Shown in pieces: positions 32,401-41,400 of a stretch of 64,000 nt of DNA; within the stretch, counting starts at the first letter, position 1; every line of letters begins with the position of its first letter. A program made the translations under genes and the position numbers. The notes under the pieces are model-generated. The model saw only the letters and a program-made list of their open reading frames with translations, searched no databases and had not been told where the DNA came from. The DNA comes from Notospermus geniculatus (lineage: Eukaryota > Nemertea > Pilidiophora > Heteronemertea > Lineidae), in contig NMRB01000114.1 in the NCBI GenBank assembly GCA_002633025.1, forward strand, positions 521,266-585,265, in the 5' to 3' direction.

Positions 32401-35400
32401 TTTCCAACTGCGTTTCTTGACCCACTCTGGAGAGTACACAAGGGCAGAGTCATCCTGGATCCATAAACCTATAGGACTTGTCTTTTAAGGCGCGCAATTG
32501 CACTCCGGTACCTAAAATCATGCCGAGGTGTGCAAAAATTAGCGTGCCTCACAATTTATCACTTTCAAAATTCGCACGCCTCACTGGAAAGATCGTGATC
32601 CACCAGATCATGCAATAGGGCCATGAGACATGCTGCTGAGTAACTAACACAGCCATTGGTTCTCCTGATAATAATGTACTCTGACTGCCAATCAGAATGC
32701 CCGTTTCTCCAGATCATGCATTGGTATGCAAAATGGCGTCATCAGTTATGGACGCTGTGGACATGGTGGAAGAAGGAAAACCTCTTCGTTTGTCAAAGTT
32801 CCAAAACGGAACTGAGCACCTAAAACAACTGAAGGGCTCAAAAAACTGAGGGCCTGCAGTTTTTAAAAGACAAGCACTGAAACCTACAGTATCTAACTCA
32901 CCGGAATCATCCAATTGGCAAGATCTCCATATTTTGAAACCTGAAGTGCACCCAGTATTGTAAGATCAATATGGCCGCTGAAAAACCAACAAACAGGTAT
33001 TATATATATACTGTGGTGTCGGAGTTACGCCGGATTGGGGGCGGTTCTATAGGCCTACATTATAACCCGCAGGCGCAGCCTTAATACATAAACCCGCAGG
33101 CCCACACCACAATTTTAGGACGCAGAGCCAACCCCAAATTCCCCAGAACCAATCGTGGGTCACGGCGTGACCATGTAATATGGTAATAGCAAAATGGGCG
33201 GATATGGAGCCTGTCCGGCGTAACTCCGACACCACAGTATATTTAATTATTCATGTGTACAGAATATAGATATCCAAAAAACAGCACAAAAACGACACAG
33301 AGTATACAATAAATCCGAAAGTCGTCTCTGAATATTTCGCAAATTTTCGACCCCAATCGGGGTCTTCCTCAGGCGCTATGTAGATCTCTTCTACATAGCG
33401 CCTGAGGAAGACCCCGATTGGGGTCGAAAATTTGCGAAATATTCGGAGACGACTTTCCGATTTATTGTGTACAGAATATACATACTAATTATTAATTAAT
33501 GAGTTCTATAAAACACGTGCAAGTGTGGAAGTGCAACAATACAGTAAGTCTTCTGTGAACAATGTTCTATGTGTGTTCAATGTTCTATTAGTCATCTGAA
33601 GAAGGAACTTTGTCATTTGCACTCTTATATCAAAGAATGTAAGAATATCAAACGATGCTGCCACAACTGTGGAAAACATTGAAATAAGCGGCAGGCAAAG
33701 AATGGCAAAATACTCACCCCCTGATCATAGCAAAGGAATTATCACTTGAGAAAAACGAGCAGCCAGGAACCGCAGTGACCGTTTCCTTCCCGGCATTGAT
33801 GAGGTCCGGATCCTCCTCCCCTTTTAAAGGGTACGGCCCAAGTCCCAGGAGGCCGTTCTCACTCTGTAACTTGACAACGATGCCTGGTTTGATGAAATTG
33901 CTGGCTAACATGGGCATGCCAATACCGAGGTTGGCTGGTGGCGATGTTAAGGTCAAATTTCTTGGCAACGATTCTTTAATGACTTACGTCCCCTACAGGA
34001 ATCCAGGATGGTAAAATTTTCCACAGAGAATGGCAAGCCTTGATCTAACGTTCGCACCATTCAAATGAGATTTAGGCCCGTATTTTAGAATGCTCCTCAA
34101 CGTAAAAGGAGTTCCTCAAGGCGATTGTTCTCCTGTTGAGGATCAAGTTATTCCAGAACGTGTCAAAATTTGACTGCAAAGGCCTCCTTAAAATTGCTTC
34201 CACAAGCCGAAGGTGCCATTGATTTTAGAACGTCCTTTGGAAAAAGGAACTCCTTAATTTAGCTGAGGATCTCCTTTATGCCAAAGGTTGGTCCGGAACT
34301 TACTATGGCCCGTATTTTAGAATGCTCCTCAACATAAAGGAGTTCCTCAAGGCTATTGTTGTCAACAGGAGAACAATAGCCTTGAGGAACTCCTTCACAT
34401 TCTAAAATACGTGCCATAGCTCATTGGGTGTAATCAATAGGAGCTGTCAGCGAGTTGACCACTAGGTGTCACTACGGCCCAATTCAATGCATCTAGCGGA
34501 CCCAGTCATTATCGATCGAGCAGCGATCATAATAGATTTCCTGTACATTAGGTCCGCTAAGACTCTGCTGCCATCTGTTAGCAATATGCGCGGCTGACTG
34601 CTCCTATTGACATAGGAAATCGTTTTGTGAGGGCACCTTTAGTAACAGAGGGACTCCTTTACAAAGGAAATGGATAAGGCCGATTCTGGAATTGATTTTG
34701 CATGAGGCATCCTCAGTGAGGATTTCCTCTGACGAAAGGTGACCTCATGAAAGGGCACCTTAGGCCTAAAATAAACGAGGGTTCTAAAATACGGGCCTTA
34801 AAGGAGCTCGACGTTCAAGTTGTAAACACGATATTCACTAGTCTCGGGCACCCAGCTGCTCGGTCACCCAGCCGAATCTGAGGATCGAACGTTTGTGTCG
34901 CACTACCTGCGGAACGAAACGGTTGGCTGCGCAAGACTACATATTCACTTCAGTACATATCACCGATAATAGGTGGCAGCACAGCGTGGATAGAGAACCA
35001 GTGAGTGGTTGAGTGAGTTGCATTGGACCGGGCACCAGTCTAACGATCACGGGGCGCTACTGGTGCTGCCACCTTCACGAAGGAATAAAACTAGTTTGCT
35101 AGCCACTGTTTGTAAACAAACCAGTTTGTTTACAACTTGGACGTCGAGCTCCTTTAAAGTGTACCAGTCAAACGAACCTGGTCCCAGTGACTCCTTTATT
35201 TATTAATTAAAGGATACCATACATTCCATCTTTAAATTCAAGAGCCGCACGTCTTACAATCTGTTCCCTTCTGATAGCACCTGCTGATGTGTCCTGAGTT
35301 GCCGAAGCGCCACCTTCTGTCCGGTTCACTAAACGCTCGATACGTTTTTCATATTTATCACATTTGATGACACGTTGCACGTAAACGCCTGGCACGTGGA

Positions 35401-38400
35401 CATCTTCCGGAGCGATTTCACCTAGTTCTACGATCTCTTCGACTTCGGCGACCGTGATTTTGCCAGCTTTGCACATTGGCGGGTTGAAATTGGCAGCGGT
35501 TTTTCTGCAAGTCAATAACAGGTAAACGGTGAATTTTTTGGGGGGTAGTTTCAGAATTTGTTCTCATGCCGGCTTTTCACGTGGAAGTTTTCTGTTGCAA
35601 TTTTTCTGTCCGACAGCGACTTGCACGTGGAAGGTGCTCTCCAAGTAGACTGTCGACACTCTTGGAAATATGTGACCCGGCACAACAAAATGAGTTGGAA
35701 GTCACACAGAGGAAGACCGAAGATGACACCAGACAACAATTACAGAAATCGACAAAGTCAAATTTCACAATGGGCAGACAATCCTGAAATATTGTTTGAA
35801 TGACAATATTACCCGTCTCTTCATCGGCCATTGATCTACGGGGTTACCACCAGTTCACATTACGGGATCCCAGATTACCGGGCACTGTGAGGCATGTGTT
35901 CCGCCCAGCGTTCGCGACTTGAGAGACACTTACGCATGTTTTCCAAGCAAAAAAATGGTACTTTTATTTTTATTTTTTCACTGAGGGTGATTGAGTGGTG
36001 CGGGCACAAAAAAAGTATTTTTTTAACTGAAAACTGGGAATTGGAGATGCGGGTGAAATAAAAAAATTTTATTTCATTTTGGCAATTTGGGGTAGAGGGA
36101 AATCCGTTAAACTAACAATCAAATTGGTATGGCCTAAACACGGCAGTCGTCGACATGGACACACAGGCAAATTTTGTTTCACGTGGAAGAGCCACGCGAC
36201 AGAAACTTGCGACAGTAACTTGCTCGACAGTTGCAAGAGCTTGCGGACAGACACTTTCAACATTTTTTTCTTTCATCTGAAAGACCCATCGGTAGGTTTA
36301 TTGCGACAGTTTTGCCAGAACTGTCGCAAGTTTTCTTTCACGTGGAAGGCCGGCATCAAAGGTTATGTCCTGGACCTAATAGCGGATGGAATCAATCACC
36401 AATGCTCCCTTACTTAAATGTGAGATTGCCAGCTTTGTCAGCTTTCCAGGCCTTGACGAGGGCAAAATCACCGGTTATAGCATGTTCCATGATGTAGTTA
36501 TGTCCATTAAACATTCTATCCTGAAATGATAAACAAAACGATAACTTAGAGGAGTCCGGTGGTGTAGTGGTTCGGGTCTCTGACTACTCTTCATTCCACA
36601 TCTGAGTGGCGCGAGGTTTTCAGCCGATATCTCCGCAACGGCTGGCTCAAAATTGACATACCATACATCGACTTGTCTTTCTTGTCGGTATCTTTCTGCT
36701 ATCTTCGTTTTTCACGCAAGGCCGAAAACGGATCCCTTTCTCAAAACCCATTTCATTTCGCCATGGTGTTCAGTGCAGTTTACACGTGCGCGATGCATTG
36801 CGTCATTTCAAAATGGCCACCATTTCGGCCGTAAACACGAACTGTGATTGGCGAAAGAACTTTTTTCTGTCACGTTTTTTGGGAAAATGACAACGATGAT
36901 GGCTGTAGCGGCAAGAAAGATGAATCCATTGACGTATGTTTCGTCAAATCTGACCCAGCCGTTACGGAGCTATCGTTCCTAAAGCTCGCGCCACTCGAAA
37001 GTAGAATGGAGAGTAGGCCTAGCGGTCAAAAGGGTACCGGGTTTGAATCTCACTGGGCATGAGACTTTCGGCAAGTCTCTTTGCCTCAACGGCCTCTCTC
37101 CACCCAGGTGTATAATTGGGTACTGTCGGAAATGCTCGATTGTAGCGCTGAATGAGCAGCTCATCTGAGTTCTACTGAAAGGTTTCAGGACCGACTGGGT
37201 TTTAAGTGTTAAGTCGGATGAAAACCTCTACGGTAGTTGACATCAGACTATAAACCCACACTTTAACTTTTTTTTTAACTTACGACACACACGCATGTCA
37301 AAAACCTGATGTGATGTTGGAAACAATACAATACATGTGGCGGTCTAGGAAACCCGTCGGATGCCACGTTTGAGGAAAGTGTTCATGGCCTTGGTGAACC
37401 CGCACATTTCAATAGCTGAAATGTACTTCGTAACAGGCAAACAGTAGCAGATCAATGCACATGCAGTCTGACAGCCCTTGTTGATCATTCAGCGACATCC
37501 GACGGGTTTTCCTAGACCGCCACACGTGTAATCAACTCACTACAGTGAGCTGTAGAGCTACAAATCAAAGCCCAATACAAAGTTTACAAAGATTTCTTTC
37601 ACGCATGACCCCCAATTATAATCCTGCCTTACCTCCCTGGGCTCACTAGCAATAGCCACCTCCCCCTCGGCGTTGTACTTGATGGGTGACCCGCCCATGT
37701 GTATCAACGTTCCGTAACCCGTCGCTGTGAAAAATGCAGGAATACCAGCTCCTCCGGCCCGGATTCTTTCTGCCAAGGTTCCCTGGTTGGAAAGAAACGA
37801 AACATATCAAATCGCAATTCACCAGAGCCTAAAAAGGATAGATCATAACAGATTGTGGGAAAAGTGATTGTAAAAGGGACTGTTCATTTTCGTCAATTGA
37901 GGAATCTGAATTGTGATCTTTAAGATGAAATGGTCCATGGACCATGTGCTCACCCGTAGTGTAATGACAGAGAGAGCGTATTGATGGGTGCCGTGTTGAT
38001 CAGCAATGATATAAAAATGCCACCTGGCGGGCATATTTGAAGTTTAATCAGGCCGAAATTTGACATGCTTGTAAAGGTCATCTAGAGGGAGGTAAATATC
38101 AAGTTTGAGCACTCTGTGTCAAGCCATTCCTGAGTTATAGCACTTGGATGATTTTCAGGTTACGCCACCTGGTAGCCATATTGGATGTCCAATCAGGCCG
38201 AAACTCGATAACGGACAACGACGGACGCTGCACCATCGTAATAGCTCACCCCGGTGAGCTAAAAATGGTGGAGAATGCTATGAAGTTGCAAATTGAAGCG
38301 ATTATCCCTGCAATTTACAAGTGCATAGCTTTTTCCCTTTTCCCAAAGGTCACAACTCAGATTCCTCAAGTGACGAAAATGAACGGCCCCTTCAATCAAG

Positions 38401-41400
38401 GAACCCATACACATTAAATCAACCAAGCCCAAACTAACAAACAGCTGTTCGCCAGTGGCTCATTTTTCACTCTTCAATTACCGTATTACTATTTTCCGCA
38501 TGACTAACCACACCGTCCAAAGACCCGCACCCCCATAGGTCATTGCTAAATCCTCAGAAGACCCGCACCACACCGCATCACCCGCGGCTTATAACATGAA
38601 TGATTCTCGTGAGAGGAGCATGACAGATATACCCAGTATCAGGTCTCGGGTAGACTGGTTCCTGGTCCCAACATAGCTGACGCAACAGCTATGTTGGGAC
38701 CAGGAATCAGTCTACCGGTATAACTCGGGTATTCGAACGGACTGAACCAGAACAAGCCTCGTTTTCAATCAAACAAAATGGCTTTGCTGGCATGGCTGGG
38801 AATGCCCATGCAGTTTACCAAGATTTGACATGTTTCACGCCAGAATTTTGTGCACATTCATGAAAATAGGCCTATGACATGATGCAAGCAACAATAAAGC
38901 ATGGATTTTAGATATCTTCTGTGAAATGCATGATTATACAGGGGTTTCATTAGAAGCCGGCGACCGGCGAAATTCGACGTCTATTTCGGCCGTGATCGAC
39001 GGTACTTCCCGCCAAGGTTTAGAAAAAAAATCTCCTCAAACATTGTCAAAATGCCCAAACACCCTTCCAAGTCACTTGTCTTTTATCAATTCTGACAAAT
39101 CAAACATACAATTCACAATATGTCATGCCGCTGAGTTCTCCATTAATGCGTTCCGCCATGTCCTGCGACTGGTTTGACCACCCCGCTTCCGACTTCGGTA
39201 GTGTTGGCACCAAAACCAATGATGAGGCAAGCGCATGCTGTCCAGAAACAATGGCGGTCAAGCGTGGCAAGCGATGGCAACTGGCAAGCGAGCCACTTCA
39301 GCCAGCCAATAGCCCAAAACGCCCACGAACAGTACAGTACACGAACAGTACATCCCTAAATTAACCCCAAATCAAATTCATTTCCGTCCGACAACCCGAC
39401 AGCGTGCTGTACTGAGAAATATCGGTCATGGGCGCATGCTACATGGACTGCAAGGAATGTGTATCGATATATCATTACCGGCCTCGTAACCCTGTTGGAT
39501 TTTTGCTGGAGGTATGGAGTCCACGACAGGCTACAGTCCACCTGCGTGGGGTCTTTTACTTGCCCTGGCATAGACACTCAGGCACAAGGGACCACGGCCT
39601 TTAGTCCCATCTGACGGACCTTGCATTTCTGTGTCACAATTTTTTGTACATGCTTTCGCCGGGAGTCGAACTCGCGCCGACCCATTGCACAGTTGCTAGT
39701 CAAGCGCGCTAACCACTCGACAACCGGGCTTGGACGATCGATCACAGCACCCCCAAAATCCTTGCTGCGGCCATATTGTGAACTAAACTTCTAGTTCGAA
39801 ATTTGGCCAGAGCGGAGATTTTGGGGGCACTGCGATCGATTCCTCGAACTAGAAGCACGTGTCGGGCCCGGCAATTCAAAATATAGTGACTGGGTTGCTG
39901 AAATAAAGGACGCAAAGGTAGCCTACCAGTCCGGTATGAAAACAAAGACTGAGGATTAGTTTCAGCAAAGGCAGGACTACATGTGGTGGCAGGGTGTCTA
40001 CAGCCCGTGGAGTAGACCTTTCTAAGACATTTTAAGACCAAGTACTGACAAAATTTAAGACCCTTTTCCTTCTAAATGAAGCACGAAAACAGATCCCTGG
40101 GGGATGTCAGGCACTGAAAGGGAAGACTTATTTTCATATTTGCCCATTGTCTGTTAAATTGGTACAGGTACCGGGTACTCACTTGAATGCAGGCTGGCCC
40201 AAATAACCAACACAAGCATCAGTAGAAAAAACAGCGATAACTTTTTTCAAAATTGTCTTGAAGTCAAAATTACCGGGGAAAGACCTTTTTAAGACCTTCT
40301 TACAAAAATTTTCAAATTTAAGACAAGGCCTTGAAAATGGAAGTTCCAAAAGTACATGTAAGACTTTTTAAGACTTGTAGACACCCTGCGTAGTGGCAAA
40401 TAAAATAAAGAATAAAATATAATAAAATTAAGAATTTCAATGAAACTCAAGCTGTTGCTTTTTATCTTGATTTTGACAATGCGTCAATCAGTCATAACAT
40501 GCCATGGTTTGAAGCCCTTTTCAACAAAGTATAAGGCAAGGTTCACTGGCACACCGACCCAGTCCGTTTCCAGTCCGTTTGCCCCTAGTTTTCCGGATAC
40601 GACAGCGCTGAAGTCCATTTATTGATGGATTTTTTGCGGACCTGAATCGAACCAATTCCATGTGCCAATGAACCTTGCTTTAGGGGGGTTTTCCCCATTT
40701 ACGGTTCAGGGCGACAGGTGGTCTCCTGCTACTCATCCAAGGTCTCCCGATACTTTGCTGAAATTGAAAAGATAATGAGACCCCTCTGCATGTTTAGTGC
40801 AAATTTTGTTGAATTCAGACTAGTTGATCTTATGATACAAAAGGACTGAATTAAAGATGTGTCACGAGTATTTTCCACAGGCCGCGAAAATCATTATTTA
40901 TATTTTTTTTGTGTGTTGATTCTTTCTTTGTCTTATGATTAATTTGTTGGTGGCATGCCCCTCTAGAAATTCTTTTGATACCGCAAGTTTTCAATTTGAT
41001 GGGTTGGCATGTCCCAAAAGTCCAAATAACATGTAAACATCCATGTTTACAAACACTGAATGTACAAACACTGAATGTACGTAAACAATGAGGTTGTGAA
41101 ACATTATCACGAACGATGAGAGCGCAGGGTCATCTGTGTCCATTTGAATAGGCTAACTTACATTTGCACATGGAACATTTGCACATGACCCAGCTGGGGA
41201 AAAAGTTAATGAAAGCCCTGGATCCGAAAGATAAATTCCAACTGGCCTGCAACGGAACCTGCCCTCTATCATGTCTATACACACAGCCCAAACTCACCTG
41301 AGGAGTGAGCTCCACTTCTAATTCTCCATGAAGATACTGCCGCTCAAATTCAGCATTTTCTCCAACATAAGATGATATCATTCGTTTAATCTAGAATAAA

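Larger units (their letters stand above)
28430..39320. repeat. large direct duplication, copy B (linked to OXCT1 exons 2-4)
   Basis: Counterpart of 11628-26280, without the 19.1-23.3 kb block and several copy A insertions but with its own at 31255, 31791, 33011, 33308, 34073 and 36584. It is contiguous with the upstream exons at 41-44 kb. Confidence 0.9.
38939..40785 (+). mobile_element. long copy of the 536-1306 element, interrupted
   Basis: Left end CAGGGGTTTCATTA. The right end near TAATGAGACCCCT is altered and no target duplication is visible. Compared with 536-1306 it contains a SINE (about 39530-39735) and a hAT-like element (39990-40388). A short plus-strand frame (40440-40622) starts with a hydrophobic stretch, but nothing supports a gene. 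Confidence 0.7.
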
